DNA from: Laguncularia racemosa
Lineage: Eukaryota > Streptophyta > Magnoliopsida > Myrtales > Combretaceae
Reading direction: 5' to 3'
Length of the DNA stretch: 64,000 nucleotides
Assembly (NCBI GenBank): GCA_037954665.1
Contig: JBBMOL010000057.1
Span: 1,178,001-1,242,000 of the forward strand
The position numbers and the translations under genes were made by a program. Shown one piece after another: positions 38,734 to 49,966 of this stretch; position 1 is the stretch's first letter; every line of letters begins with the position of its first letter. Under the pieces are notes generated by a model. That model ran no database searches. It saw only the letters and a list, made by a program, of their open reading frames with translations, and was not told where the DNA came from.

Positions 38734-41355
38734 ATGGGAAGGTTGAAAATTTCTGTTAGGATCTTTAATGTTGTTCTCTCCTCTTTTATTTTTTTTAATG
38801 CATTCCAATATATTCATTTCTCTCTTTCTCAATTTCATATTAGAAAATGTTTACATTGTTTGTGTTATCTTTAAAAAATTTCCTTATTCCTAACAAATTA
38901 AGACTTTGGTTGATTTCAAGTACACTTTTTTTGTTGTTTAGTTGTATCATTAATTTCGGCTTATCTCATTCATTTATATGTATATATATATTTTAACTTT
39001 TCTTTAAAGTTTAAAAAATAAAATGAAATGTTTCAAATGATGGATAGTTATACTATATATTATTTTTCAAACTTTCCTTTGCAACTACTAAGAGGTCTTC
39101 ATATCTATCCTTTGAGTTCTAATAATCTAAAAAGTCAAATTATTGAATCTTGGAAAATTTTTTTTACCCATTTCTCTCAGTAATTTATTATTAACAACTT
39201 TGTCCCAACATTTTTCATGAAATAAGGAATACGATATTCATTTATGACTTTTCTCAAACAAGAGAGAAACAAACATCAAATTATTTATAGATCTTTATGA
39301 TATGTTCCCTAATGTAGCTAGCTTCATGAATTATGTTCAACAAATAGTACGAGCTATAAGGTACATTAGTCAGGGGTTTATGAAAGTTTCATCTAGTAGT
39401 ATTAGCTAGGATAAATTACGTAGTAGAAAGCAAAGCTTTCATCAAGTTTTGCAAGTAGCTTTACATGGAATTTTAATACTAATAACATATATTTATGTAG
39501 GTACCCAAGTAACCACTATATGGGACCTAAGAGTCATATTGTGTGAAGAAAGCAAATTACCTCATTAATGTTTCTAAGGTAGCGTTTGGTTGGCATTGAA
39601 ATTCGGCACTGGACTGGACAAAATTTTTTGTCCCTCGTTTGGTTGCCACACATGAAGGAAGTACTGGACTAAAGACCAATTACGTACTGGACAAAATTAG
39701 AAATTTTAGTACCACATGTAATTCGGTACTAAAAATTAGGTACTGGACTAAATGTAATTTTTCTGAAATTCCGGATTTGCCCTTCATACTTACCTTGAAA
39801 GAAAATAAAAATAGTAAGTATAATAATAAATGATAAAAATGTAAAAATTCATAAAAAAAATAATAAAAATATTAGAAAAATAAAAATAAAGATTTAGATT
39901 TTGAAATAGGATAGATAAAAATCTAGGAGAAAATTTTTCAATAAAAATTTAATAAAATTATAAAAATTTAATAAAAATTATGAAAATTAATAAAAGTTAA
40001 TAAAAATTATAAAAATCATAATAAATTAAGTAAAAAAGCAATAAAAATTTATAATAGTATAAATGAGTTGAAAAATAAAAAAAATGAATTTTTATCACTT
40101 AGAAAAATCATTTTCTTAAATAAATCCAAAATTGGTGTTTTTCCTTAAAATTATCATTTTCAAAAAAAATCAAATTATCAAGCCTAGGTTTAGATTTTTT
40201 AGAAAAATCCTAAAATGGTAAAAACATGAATTAAAAGAAATTTCATAATTAAAATTCACAAACACACTAAAGTTTTTCAAGAAAAGCGAACTACAGTTTA
40301 TTTGATCCTGAATAGCAGTTATGTAGGTACCCATTTGGGACAACCCTAAAAAAGGAATAAAAAATATTTTCCTAGCATAATTCACTTAAAAACACAATAA
40401 AAGACGACAAAAATAAAATAAAAGATATTTTGAGATAAAGTAAATTTTAGGAGATTAGGTGGTAACCTAGGGTTTTAATAGGTTAGCCTTTAAACTTAGA
40501 AACTCCGGTTTTCCCCTTTCCTCTTTTCACAAAAAAAACGAGAAGAGGAAATCACGACGACTAATGGTCCAAATTAGGACTAATCCGCTTCATTAGTCTT
40601 AATTCAATCTTTCTCAACAACAGTTAGGTGTCGACTCCAAAAATAAAACGAAATTCTTTTTCCTATAATATTTAATATAATATATTAAACCTTCAAGTCA
40701 TTTTTTTTATAATAATATCAAATATATATAAATAACTATGATATAAATAAAAGGGAAAAATTGTCAATTTTACTCTGTCCAGTTCAGTACTTTGTAATTT
40801 CAAACACTACATAACACAAAAGCCTTCTCTAGTAATTAAAAAGGGCAAAACTGTCAAATTTACTATGTCCAGTCCAGTACTTTGCAATCCAAACACTAGG
40901 CAGCACAAAAATCCTTGTCCAGTACTAAACAAACCAAACGTGGTACAAAAATATTTTTTGTCCAGTCCTTCTTTTTTAGTACCGTCCAGTACTCTTGTTC
41001 TGTCCAGTACCAGTAACCAAACGGTACCTAAGACATTAAGTCTCAAACTCATATTCTTGTTGATGTTACAAGAGGGCCCATAAAAGGTCATGCAAACTAT
41101 TTTGTTGAGACTAATGCATCATTGACATACCACTTAAACTTGGATGAATTTCCTATCTATGGATGCGTTGTTGCCTACTTTTGGAGATCGAGGGCATGGA
41201 TTATCAACATGTCTTTACTCTATGTGTTTTGTTTTAGATTTGAATATATGTCTGAATCTTTGAGAGGACCACTCTTCTATTCCATGATGATTAGCAAATA
41301 TGCTAAGATGCCAATTCTCCTAATAGTAAGTATCCTTAAGTATTATCTTTTTTAG
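38734..41355 (+). pseudogene. Unrecognised gene-like relic in D1
   Basis: After the TATA box an ATG opens a 46-codon frame (to 38874) with a basic start (MGRLKISVR) and a hydrophobic run, signal-peptide-like in shape. Downstream, 41041-41203 is open and conserved with D2: residues read THILVDVTRGPIKGHANYF, then NLDEFPIYGCVVAYF. A further segment near 41240-41330 (FEYMSESLRGPLFYS) follows an acceptor-like TTTTGTTTTAG. Splicing of these pieces cannot be fixed: the part between them is frameshifted relative to D2 and carries a transposon. I do not recognise the family. Either a decayed gene or an unusual spliced gene; decay is more likely. Confidence 0.35.
39578..41028. mobile_element. PIF/Harbinger-like non-autonomous element in D1
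   Basis: 1451 bp, absent from D2, whose sequence gives the empty site. Terminal inverted repeats begin GGTAGCGTTTGGTT and GGTACCGTTTGGTT, with a 3-bp TAA target duplication (39575-39577, 41029-41031). Subterminal regions are full of GTACTGGAC/GTCCAGTAC motifs. About 39790-40690 is an inverted fragment of the long LTR found at 41829-45277. No transposase frame is seen. Confidence 0.85.
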
Positions 41356-41698
41356 TGAGTAATGTTAAAAGAGTGTCTTTGAATATGAACTAATGTGATT
41401 TTATATTTATTGATTCACAAGTGTAAAAGTTAAGCTACATACTATCCCTTACTTGCACTTAAATGATATACTTTGAACTTGTTAATTCAAGAATTTTGGT
41501 TTGTAGTTGCATGTTTTTAGCATAACTTCATTATACCCATTAGCCAAGTGGATACAAGAAGGCAGAAACCCATACCTACTAGTGCTATGATCATGGTTAC
41601 ACTACAACTTCGAATCACCTCCAAGAATGGTTCAAATATAAAATTTTATTGCTTTAACGTCAAGCATGCATCCTCTTACTATGAGTAAAAATAATATT

Positions 41699-41828
41699 CT
41701 TGAAATGGAAAGTATTAGATATTCTAAATGGGTTGTCATGTGTAGAAAGTTTGTTTGTGGTAACTAACTTGTAACTAGTGACTAATACTAAAATGCATTG
41801 TTAATAATATGTGGATAATAATAATAAT
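41699..41828. repeat. Dispersed repeat E, copy E2, left part
   Basis: Matches E1 30136-30262 up to GTGGATAATAATAAT. The match stops at the TG start of the long LTR. Confidence 0.8.
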
Positions 41829-43476
41829 TGTCGAGTCTAATTTTTGAATTCCCGTTCCTAATCTGATCTAGACTAGACCCTATGCTCATCTAATGTAGAT
41901 CCTCGACTTGAATTAGGAATTTCGTTTGATTTTTGGAGTCGCCACCCAACTGTTGTTGGGAAAATTGAATTAAGACTAAAGGAGCGGATTAGTCTTAATT
42001 TGGACCACTAGTCGTCGTTATTTTTCTCTTCTCGTTTTTGTGAAAAGAGGAAAAGGGAAAACCAGAGTTTCTAAGTCCGGAGGCTAACCTATTAAAACCT
42101 TTCGGTTACCACCTAATCTCCTAAAATTGTTCATCCTTAGAAATGTGTTTCTATTTTGTTTCTGCTACTTTTTATTATGTTTTTTTTTTTTTACTTATTT
42201 TAAGAAAATGATTTTTCGTTCATTTTATGGGTTGACCCGAATGGGTGCCTACGTACCTGCTACTCAGGATCAAACAAGCCGTAGTTCGCTTTTCTGAAAA
42301 CTTTAAGTTTGTTTGTGAATTTTAATTTTGAAATCTCTTTTGCCTTATGTTCTTACCATTTTTGGGATTTTTCAAAAAAATTCTAAGTCTAAGCTTTAAT
42401 CTGATTTTGAAAATGATTTTTAGGGAAAAACATCAATTTTTGGATTTATTTGAAGAAAATGATTTTTCTAAGTGCTAAAACTCATTTTTTTTATGTTTCT
42501 TTTATAATGTTTGAATTTTTTATGATTTTTTATGATTTTTCTTATTTTTATGATTTTTTTATGATTTTTATGATTTTTTATGATTTTCCTGATTTTTATG
42601 ATTTTTTATGATTTTTCTTATTTTTATGATTTTATCCTAAGTCATTATCTATCCTATTTTGAAATCTAAAATTTTATTATTATTTTTTCCTAATATTTTT
42701 ATTACTTTTCTACACTTTTATTTTCTTTATTTTTATTTTACATTATTAAATCCTAAAAAACCTAACTTCTACATTTTCCTATTTATTGAAAATATAAACA
42801 AATAAATAAATGGCCAACAAATAATAAATTCAGAATAAAATAAATAAACAAAATAAGTAAAATAAAATAAAAAAAAATCCGGAAAATCCGACTTACCTAG
42901 ATCCGGATCGGTGCGCGGGTCGGGTCGGTAGGGTCGAAGCGGGTCGGGTCGAATCGGTTGGACACGGCGGCGGGGGTTGCTCGTTCACGACGTTCCGGCG
43001 GTCTTTCGTCGCGGGTGAGGTGTCGAATCCTAGCTTCTTGAGGGTGCTGAATCCAATGGTGGCGGTAGTTTGCTCCCAGATCGCCTCCTGGTGCTGGTTC
43101 AGCTCCGGTCGGTGCTCGCGGTTTTGGGCTCTTCTCCGATGCTCTCCGATGCTCTCCGATTCACTCCTTTCTCTCACTTTCTCTCAATTGTGATCTATGC
43201 TTTTGCTTCCTCCCCTCCTCCTCTATTTATAGGTACTTGAAACCGAGTTGGATAAGCTCGGATTTCCTCCGATTGAAGCTGATCGGATTTTCGGTTAGAA
43301 AAACCAACTCCGATTTGTGTCAATCCTTCAATTTGTTGCGATTTGATTCCAATTAGATAATGTTTATCTTATTTTTGTTGAAGATCTGTTGGATTTGTGC
43401 AAAAAATCGAATCGAAACGGCCGAAATACGAATTTTTCCTTCCGTCGGCGATCTCGGGCTCGAGGTAGGAGACGAT

Positions 43477-44828
43477 TGATAAAGGCACATTTTACTCATA
43501 TTTTATAGTATGATTTATGATGAAATTCAATGGATTCTATGGAATTCATGGGAAGATGGTACTTAATGGATGTATTTTGATTATTTAGGTCTTTAAGGAC
43601 TTAGATTCAAGATATAAGCGAAGCACATAGAAAGATGGCATGGAAAGCATTGGAAGTTGGAAGTTGAACTAATTTTTACATCCAAGGCCGCCGGCTTTGA
43701 TCCGGCTTTGGGCCGGCCTTCTTTCTGACGAATTGTCTCGTCTATCCTTTGATATAAATAGCCTTGTTGCAACAAAGAGAGGGACCTTTTTGCTAATTTT
43801 TCGACCTAGAAAGAGTTCTTCTGGGAGAATTTTGTATTCAAGCCTAAATTGATTCAATTGAGTGGAGAGAAATCATTTGTGGAGATTGAGTTATTGGTTC
43901 TTAAAGCTTTGGGGAAGTTTTGCAATTGAAGATCTTCAAACAATTGTGTTACCAGATTGGTGATCTCTAAATTGTTGATTATTTATGCAATTGAGTAATA
44001 TATTATCAATTACAATGAATCGTATTGCATGTGCTTCTATCAATTGTTATTCTGTTGTAATCTCCATGATGTTCTAATTTCTTTTGGTGGGAAGGGGATG
44101 AAACCCTAGACTGGTAGAATGATAATTGTAGTTATGCTATATAATTATTAGGCATGTGGAAATATTCATATTGTAATCTTTTTGCTATAATTCTTTATTT
44201 CTTAATTGAATCAGATTTATAGGAACGTTGATGACTCGGAAGGGGAATTAGGGTTCATAAGAAATTCTTGATAATGAGTAATTGACATATGCGGAAGCTG
44301 AGTTAGTCACTTTTGTTAGAAATTATCTTAATATTAATGCAATGCTTCTAATTGATTTTTCTCTAAGGGATTAGGAGAGATTGATTTGGGGTATTAGTCA
44401 TTCATATAACTGGAAAGTTTATGATTGTAAATATGAGTCCTCTATTTATTTGTATAGTGGAAGCTAATAGATTAATTTGGGGTTTTGTTAATTTCATATG
44501 AATATCCACATGATTAAGGATTATTATAGCATGATGGCAATTTGACTAACTTGTCTAGGGTGAATTCTTAATTCCTACCTTCTTAATTGAAAAGTTTATT
44601 TGTTCAAGATTCTCAAAAATCATCAATTTGCATTTTATTTTAGTCTTCAATCAAATAGTGAAATCAGCTTTCTTTCCATTGCCTAAATATCAATTTGAGC
44701 TAGTATAAGTCTAGTACTTTGTAGTCCTCGTGGAATCGACATTTTTTTTTACCACTTTATTACTTGATACGACCAGTGCACTTGCTGCAATTTACGCTCC
44801 TATTTTATATATACATTTGAGTGTATCA
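43477..44828. mobile_element. Solo LTR, 1352 bp, with perfect 5-bp target duplication
   Basis: Begins TGATAAAGGCACATTTT and ends GAGTGTATCA; terminal TGATA/TATCA are inverted. It is flanked by ACGAT on both sides (43472-43476 and 44829-44833). A TATAAATA motif near 43760 may be its promoter. No internal region is present, as expected after LTR-LTR recombination. Confidence 0.85.
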
Positions 44829-44924
44829 ACGATCACGTGCCCGGCGCGTGCGCTTCCTCCAGCCAATTAGATGCTGCTACGTGTCCTGGGTAAGTGAAAA
44901 ATTCGCAAAACGCGGAAACTGCTT

Positions 44925-45003
44925 CCCCCGCGTTTTGAACCTGCGACCTCGCACCCGCACTGCGCGCCTTAGCCCATGGTCCGGACCAGCTGAGCTAGCC
45001 CAC
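44925..45003 (-). ncRNA. tRNA-like segment (SINE head or pol III promoter relic)
   Basis: On the minus strand TAGCTCAGCTGG (44986-44997) matches the tRNA A-box consensus TRGCNNARYNGG, and GGTTCAAAAC (44932-44941) resembles the B-box GGTTCGANNC about 45 bp later. No clean cloverleaf with paired acceptor ends is seen, so it is not called as a functional tRNA. Confidence 0.45.
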
Positions 45004-45277
45004 TTTCCTGATTTTTCTAATTTCGCAAATTGCATATATGCAATGCGATTTTTCTATTTTTTTGTATTTTTTGAAAATTCCAAATTTTGTAAAAATTGTT
45101 TATTATTTATTATTGCTATTTCTGAAATCATTTTTCAAAATTGATGTGTTTTCCTATTTATTTTTATTTTTTGAATATTTTTATTATTTATGGTAAATTA
45201 GAGAAAAATTGGAAAAAATTGGAAATTGATTATTATTGAAAATTATTGATTCCTAGGGCAAAAATGGGGTGTTTACA

Positions 45278-46331
45278 GTTGCCCCTCTTTGTGGTAAAGT
45301 TTGAAAAACTTGACTACAAAGATAAGAAAGAAAAGACGCCATTTTTGGCCTCTTAAATAGGTTTTTGGTAGGAAAACGCTCCATGAGCTAATAATCCCAC
45401 GATTTAAAATGGTCCTAACAATTTAGAGTAATGTTCTTTCCCAAAAAGTGCTTTATGGCTACTAATTGGCGACATGACACATCTCAAGCATTGTGTAAGA
45501 ATGTATGAGAAATAATGATAGGAAGCGTCTTATCAGACTTGCAACCTTAGAAAGAAAATTTACTCAGGAAGCGCCTTTATGAGCTGGCTACCTGTCAACA
45601 GAAGCGTCTTGCTAGACTAGCAACTGTTTGGAAGAATATTTCCGAAAAGTGCCCCAAGAGCTGACTAATCAGGAGAATTTAGGAAAGTGCCCCTCATGGG
45701 CTGACTAACCTTGAATTGAATGCCTCAAAAAGTGCCCCATATGGGCTAACAATGAGGTAGATTTTTAGGAAAGTGCCCCCTATGGGCTGACTAACCTAGA
45801 GTTGGATTGTCTTAAAAAGTGCCCTCTGTGGGCTGACCATGAGAACAAATTTTTAGGAAAGTGCCCCCTATGGGCTGACTAACCTGGAGTTGAATTGTCT
45901 CAAAAAGTGTCCCCTATGGGTTGACCACGAGAATAAAGTTTTAGGAAAGTGCCCCCTATGGGCTGACTAACCTGGAATTGAATTTGTCTCAAAAAGTGCC
46001 CTCTATGGGCTGACCATGAGGACAAAGTTTTAAGAAAGTGCCCCCTATGAGCTGACTAACCTAGGATTGAATTGTCTCAAAAAGTACCCCCTATGGGCTG
46101 ACTAACCTGGAGTTGAATTGTCTCAAAAAGTCCCCCCTATGGGCTGACCATGAGAACAAAGTTTTAGGAAAGTGCCCCCTATGGGCTGACTATGAGGACA
46201 AAGTTTTAGGAAAGTGCCCCCTATGGGCTGACTAACCTAGGATTGAATTGTCTCAAAAAGTGCCCCCAATGGGCTGACTATGAGAACAAAGTTTAGGAAA
46301 ATGCCCCCTATGGGCTGACTAACTTGGAATT
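45278..46331. repeat. Minisatellite array, 42-46-bp monomers
   Basis: After the LTR comes GTTGCCCCTCTTTGTGG and then an array of monomers. From about 45640 to 46325 they alternate between two types sharing GTGCCCCCTATGGGCTGAC, one followed by TAACCTGGAATTGAATTGTC, the other by CATGAGAACAAAGTTTTAGG. From 45370 to 45640 more diverged monomers occur (GAAGCGTCTT..GACTTGC). It ends abruptly at E2. Confidence 0.85.
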
Positions 46332-46998
46332 GAATTTAATAAAGGATCTTTACAATTAATTCAATGACTAATTAATTTATTATTCTTTTGTTGCATATCA
46401 ATTCAATTTTGAATTGGAGTCAACTGATCAAGTGAAATTTCTTGTGTAACGGAGTACAAGTACAAAATTGTTTGCATGTTGTTTGTGCATGTAGGTTTAG
46501 AAATAAAATTGAATAATCACCTAAACATGGCTAAAAATAATTGCATGTTATTTGCGTGTGGTCACATGTGCCAACAATTGATAACCTTGGACTAAGATCA
46601 TTAGTTACAACCATGAAGGTTGAGATGATACGATAGTTAGTAGTTTAGGTGCTTGGACCATTGGAAATGGTTTAGGAGGTAGTTGATAGGAGAAGAACAC
46701 GTCATACATAATAGTCTTAGAAATGAAGAAAAGTCACACTAGGTGTCATCCAGAGGTGTAGGTCTTAGCAAATTATATGTTATGGATAGACTACGGCCTT
46801 AGCGGTAAATAGTGGTGTATCCTTCCAAATGAGACTATTAGTGAGATGGTTTTGGTTTTAGGGTATGGTAGCTCGTCAACCCTTTGCACCTCCTATGATA
46901 GGGTCAAACCCCTTTATCCCTAGCATCCTTTAAGATTCATAAGTAGTCTAGTAATGTTTACCTTAATGAATATTGTTTGTTGCATTAGAAATTAGTCA
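46332..46998. repeat. Dispersed repeat E, copy E2, right part
   Basis: Matches E1 30768-31434, resuming at GAATTTAATA and continuing to GCATTAGAAATTAGT, where D2 begins. Confidence 0.85.
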
Positions 46999-47560
46999 TA
47001 TGTGTTTTGCTACTATAGTATGCTAACACTTTTAAATTGCCACTATAATGTAATTAATTTTAAAAGTTCTAGGCATACTTTAGTAGCAAAATACATTTTG
47101 TAGCAATTTTTTATATTGCAAATTTTAACAAGTATCTAATGTTCAAATTATAGCTACAAAAAAAAAAAAAAATTCCGCAGTAGTTACTTACTTATCAATT
47201 GAAAATTGCAAGAATTACTCATATATTATAGTGACAATTGTTTCATTTTCTTGTACAGAAAGAGGGTTCTCACTACATATGTTAATGTATAGTTTTTAAT
47301 GGAAGTACAATACATTCCCACTATACCATATACATTCACGTATATCCTTGTAGTGGAGGTAGAGGAAGAGAGTTCCCACCGTGTACATTTATCCCCATCT
47401 AAGCCAATATGTAATTTACATGGAAATACAAAATTTGTTGAGACTGATGTATCAAATCAATACGTAAAATAGTATAAATATTATCTTTTCCAATCAAATT
47501 GAATGTGTGAAAATTTCCAATTTCCCACCTATGAATTATATATTGGGCAAAAAAGCAAAA

Positions 47561-47568
47561 TATAAAAA
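47561..47568 (+). promoter_or_regulatory. TATA box in D2
   Basis: TATAAAAA at 115 bp before the ATG at 47676, matching D1. Confidence 0.5.
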
Positions 47569-47675
47569 CTCTCCCTATAAAACCTCTTGTTTTTTCCTCT
47601 TGAGAGCACATATAACACCAAAATGTATACTTAGCACTTTCTTTCTCCAACCATTTGCATTTCTTTAATTTCAAA

Positions 47676-49567
47676 ATGGGAAGGTTGAAAATTTCTATTA
47701 AGATCAAGGTTATTAAACTTGGGATTCTATTTAGAATAGCTAAAGGGTCCATAGAACCGGAACATAGAATCAAAATATACACTCCGTGTAAAGTAGCTTT
47801 AAAAAACCTATAGATATGTTTACTATAGTCATAAAAAAAAAAGAAATATAAGATGGAATAAAGAAATTTAATATAAATTTTAATTACAGTTTTTAATAAA
47901 AATTATATACTTATAGTACAAATAAATTAGTATAAGTTATTAAGCTAATATATACAACTACAATATAAATAAGAATACCAATATGGAGTAAATTACAACA
48001 TAAATTATAATAATAAAATACAATGTAAAAAAAAAAGCCCTTTTATCATAACCAAAAGTCAAAATTATCGTCAACTCTTTCTTCACCATGATCATCATCA
48101 TTGTCATCTTTATCATTAATATCAACATCATTATTGGTACTACTATCAACATTACCTTATATTATAATCCCATTTTTTTAAAAAGAACTAGTAATATTCA
48201 TATCTTGTGAAAGTTAAGTTGTATCAATTTTTAGTCCATTTAACTAAAATATGTAAAATCAGTAAATTCAATTAAAAATGTAAGATTTTACTGATTTTAT
48301 GTGTAGACTCATAATTTTACCACAAGTCTATATGGAAATGACTTTTATACCTAAGTTATCTCAGAAATGTCCCATAAAATCATAAACTTATAGAATTGTA
48401 TGAGTGGACTTGCGATTTTAACAACTATGTTTAGGATCTCTAATGTCGTTCTCTCCTCTTTCATTATTTTTTAGTGCATTCCGATACATTCATTTCACTC
48501 TTTCTCAAATTCTCATTAGAAAATGTTTACATTATTTGTGTTGTCTCTAAAAAATTTCCTTATTCCTAAAAAAATGAGACTTTAGTTGATTTCAATTACA
48601 ATTTTTTTTTTTTTTGTCGTTGCTTGTCTCTTTCATTTATATATATATATTCTAACTTTTCTTTAAAGTTTAATAAAAAAATGAAATGTTTCAAATAATG
48701 GATAATTAACTATATATATATTTTTCAAATCTTGGATGGAAATTTCTTTTACCCATTTCTGTCAGTAATCTATTATTAACAACTTCTTCCCAACTCTTTC
48801 CATTGTAAAGGAAATAAGGAATACAATATTCTATATTTATGACTTTTCTCAAACAAGAGAAAGAAACAAACTCAATTTATTCATACTGGCTTCATGAATT
48901 ATGGTCAACAAAAAAGTACAACCTGTAAGGTACATTAGTCAAGGACTCATGAAAGTTTCATCTAAGAGTATTAGCTAAGATAAATTTTGTAGTAGAAAGC
49001 AAAGCTTTCATCAAGTTTTGCAAGTAGCTTTACATGGAATTTTAACACTAATAACATTTATTTATGTAGGTACCCAAGTGACCATTATGATGGGATTTAG
49101 GAGTCATATTCTCTGAAGAAAGCAAATTACCTCATTAATGTATTTGCTAAAACATAAAGAGTCTCAAACTCATATTCTTATTGATGTTACAAGCATAAAG
49201 AGTATCAAACTCATATTCTTATTGATGTTACAAGCGCCCCCATAAAAGGTCATGCAAACTACCTTGTTAGGACTAATGCATCATTGACATGCCACTTAAA
49301 CTTGGATGAATTTCCTATCTATGGATGCATTGTTGCCTACTTTAGGAGATTGAGGGCATGGGAATGAGTATAAGATTTAGTTTGAAAATTGCAAGTGCAC
49401 TTACTTTTGAATACACTGTTATATTGAATAAAATGCTAGAGGGAGATAGTCTCTATGAGTCAAGATTAATCAATGTTTCTTTACCCTATTTATTTTGTTT
49501 TAGATTTGAATATATGCTTGAATCTTCAAGAGGACCACTCTTCTACACTACGAAGATTAGAAAATAA
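47676..49567 (+). pseudogene. Unrecognised gene-like relic in D2
   Basis: Sister of the D1 relic. The ATG frame is broken after 10 codons by the hAT-like insertion. The downstream conserved frame 49203-49367 reads THILIDVTSAPIKGHANYL and later NLDEFPIYGCIVAYF, ending in TGA. The final segment (FEYMLESSRGPLFY) lies near 49500-49565 after TTTTGTTTTAG. Function unknown. Confidence 0.35.
47706..48431. mobile_element. hAT-like non-autonomous element in D2
   Basis: 726 bp, absent from D1 (empty site GTTAGGATC at about 38756). Flanked by 8-bp TTAAGATC/TTAGGATC (47698-47705, 48432-48439). Ends share GTTRTTAAAMTYG as an imperfect inverted repeat. The interior is AT-rich with AT(C/G)-type runs and no transposase. 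A diverged second copy starts near 63115. Confidence 0.8.
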
Positions 49568-49966
49568 GCTAAGATGCTAATTTTTCCAATAGTAAGTATC
49601 CTTAAGTATTATCCCTTTTTAGTAATTAATGTTAAAAGAGTATCTTTGAATATGATCTAAAGTGGTTTTATATTTATGGATTCACAAGTGTAAAAGTTAA
49701 GCTACATATTATCCCTTACTTGCACTTGAATGATATACTTTGAACTTGTTAATTCAAGAGTTTTTGTTTGTAGCTGCATGTTTTTAGCGTAACTTCATTA
49801 TACCTATTAGCAAAGTGGATACAAGAAGGTGGAAACCCATGCCTACTAGTGCCATGGTCATGATTATACTGCCAACTTCAAATCACCTCCAAGAATGGTT
49901 TAAATATAAAATTTTATTGCTTTAATATCAAGCATGCATCCTTTTACTGTGAGTAAAAATAATATT

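Larger units (their letters stand above)
38082..41698. repeat. Segmental duplication, copy D1
   Basis: Colinear with D2 (47000-49966) from ATGT.TTTTGCTACTA to GAGTAAAAATAATATT. Without the 1451-bp insertion it is about 2.17 kb. Both copies keep a TATA box, the same ATG and a downstream frame. Confidence 0.9.
41829..45277 (+). mobile_element. Very long LTR of a large non-coding retroelement
   Basis: Starts TGTCGAGTCTAATTTT and ends GGGGTGTTTACA. Excluding the nested solo LTR it is about 2.1 kb. It contains ATTTTTTATG-type short tandem repeats (about 42500-42650), a GC-rich block (42890-43180) and a tRNA-like segment (44925-45003). The inverted fragment at 39790-40690 shows the family is repeated. 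No reading frame of a retrotransposon is seen, so it resembles a large retrotransposon derivative. A second LTR is not found in the window. Confidence 0.6.
47000..49966. repeat. Segmental duplication, copy D2
   Basis: Colinear with D1. It lacks the Harbinger-like element, carries a 726-bp hAT-like element and has a local ~44-bp tandem duplication near 49160-49245 (unit containing CTCATATTCTTATTGATGTT). Without these it is about 2.2 kb, the same as D1 without its insertion. Confidence 0.9.

Noticed and set aside
42893..43177. 94-codon minus-strand frame, Arg/Pro-rich
   Set aside because: It lies in the GC-rich block of the long LTR and has no domain; open by composition.
44925..45003. A functional tRNA gene
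   Set aside because: The A-box is good, but the B-box is imperfect and no paired acceptor stem or credible anticodon loop is seen.
45640..46325. Regular repeats resembling a CRISPR array
   Set aside because: Plant nuclear context, adjacent monomers without unique spacers, and location next to an LTR; it is a minisatellite.
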